Positions 4,948-5,560 of a stretch of DNA of 5,560 bases are shown in pieces (the first letter of the stretch is position 1; every line of letters starts with the position of its first letter). Source of the DNA: an uncultured Ruminococcus sp. (GTDB taxonomy: Bacteria > Bacillota > Clostridia > Oscillospirales > Ruminococcaceae); assembly GCA_945867875.1 (NCBI GenBank), contig CAMBJF010000165.1:1-5560 (forward strand), read 5' to 3'. The position numbers were made by a program, and so were the translations under genes. The notes below the pieces were generated by a model that saw nothing but the letters and a program-made list of their open reading frames with translations, made no database searches and had not been told where the DNA came from.

Positions 4948-5559
4948 ATGGAAAATGCCCATAAAAACAGCCTTTTTGAACAGTATAGAAAACGCTTTAA
5001 ATTCAAGCAGCGCCTGTGGAATGTTCTGAGCATCGTTTATACGCTTATCCTTATCCCGTTGCTGCGGTTCCTTGACGGCAGGGATTACGGCGTGATATGG
5101 CGGATAATCTCTATAGTGATCACTGCGGCTCTTATCATAATGAATCTCATTCAGAGCAGGTCAATGAAAAGGCAGCTTGAAGCGTTGTCCGAAGCGTCCG
5201 CCGAAAAAATTGCGGCGGAGCTTGAAAGCTGTGAACAGTACAGAGTTTTCGCATTCACCTCGGAATATCTCTTCTCAAAAGAGGGGCTTATACTTCCCTA
5301 CTACGAAATCGAAGAGGTCGTCACAAGCACTTATGTGGGTTCACCCTCTGCCACAAGCATATATTTTAAAACAAGAAGCTTTGGCAGGCTGTATGTTCCT
5401 GTGGGGCTTGGAAATATGAACGAGGACTTTTACAGGCTGCTTTCAGAAAAATGTCCCAATGCGGATATACTGTTCAGGGTAAATTATCAGAAAGCGGATA
5501 TGGAAGAGTATTTCAATACTTTAAGGGCAGAAAGCATTATCGTTATCAGGAAAAAATGA
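4948..5559 (+). CDS. Two-helix membrane protein of unknown function, coupled to pheS
   Basis: I do not recognise the family. The 203-residue protein begins with a basic segment (KRFKFKQR, about 15-22), then two hydrophobic helices (about 23-41 and 48-68) joined by a short charged loop, which predicts both ends in the cytosol. Next comes a charged, probably helical stretch (72-95), then a region with alternating hydrophobic residues (about 97-152) that looks beta-rich, and a mixed C-terminal part ending in RKK. Two helices followed by a beta-rich cytosolic domain recall YcxB-like or bacterial PH-like membrane proteins; this is a guess from layout only. The start lies 3 nt after the pheS stop (adjacent TGA TAA, then ATG). 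No ribosome binding sequence is well spaced, so translation is probably coupled to pheS. It shares the pheS transcript, as no terminator or promoter separates them. The stop codon TGA ends one base before the window edge, so the gene is complete. Confidence 0.8.
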   Translation: MENAHKNSLFEQYRKRFKFKQRLWNVLSIVYTLILIPLLRFLDGRDYGVIWRIISIVITAALIIMNLIQSRSMKRQLEALSEASAEKIAAELESCEQYRVFAFTSEYLFSKEGLILPYYEIEEVVTSTYVGSPSATSIYFKTRSFGRLYVPVGLGNMNEDFYRLLSEKCPNADILFRVNYQKADMEEYFNTLRAESIIVIRKK

Positions 5560-5560
5560 G

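Overview
The window looks like chromosomal DNA of an anaerobic, gut-type Firmicute, most likely Ruminococcus or a close Oscillospiraceae relative. This rests on four things: a short clostridial-style NadB, a PheS of the Firmicutes type with a four-cysteine insert, a T-box-like leader before pheS, and compact intrinsic terminators. The genus is inferred and was not tested by any search. No mobile element, CRISPR array, rRNA or tRNA is visible.

Layout. Positions 1-86 hold two intrinsic terminators facing each other. One would end an off-window plus-strand gene. The other ends the minus-strand gene at about 87-1283, which encodes a protein with the alpha-D-phosphohexomutase fold whose four active-site loops are all degenerate, so it is probably a pseudoenzyme. 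A divergent intergenic region (1284-1475) carries a near-consensus promoter for nadB, an inverted repeat and a 10-bp direct repeat. nadB (1476-2927) encodes L-aspartate oxidase and ends at a strong terminator. A GNAT acetyltransferase gene (2980-3465) begins directly after that terminator and has its own terminator (3511-3549).

The 459-bp gap at 3466-3924 is regulatory. It holds a sigma-A-type promoter and a leader of about 325 nt. The leader has T-box Stem I (kink-turn, Phe specifier, AG bulge with distal loop) and Stem II/IIA-B-like parts, and ends in an intrinsic terminator just before pheS. I cannot find the usual antiterminator T-box sequence (AGGGTGGNACCGCG) in it. pheS (3925-4944) is followed after 3 nt by a gene for a small two-helix membrane protein (4948-5559). 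pheT, the usual partner of pheS, is therefore not adjacent; if present in cis it lies beyond the window.

Functionally, nadB supplies the first step of de novo NAD synthesis, and pheS charges tRNA-Phe under leader control that presumably senses uncharged tRNA-Phe. The phosphohexomutase-like protein, the acetyltransferase and the membrane protein have no assignable substrate. The best leads are the degenerate phosphohexomutase, the atypical T-box leader and the gene placed after pheS.
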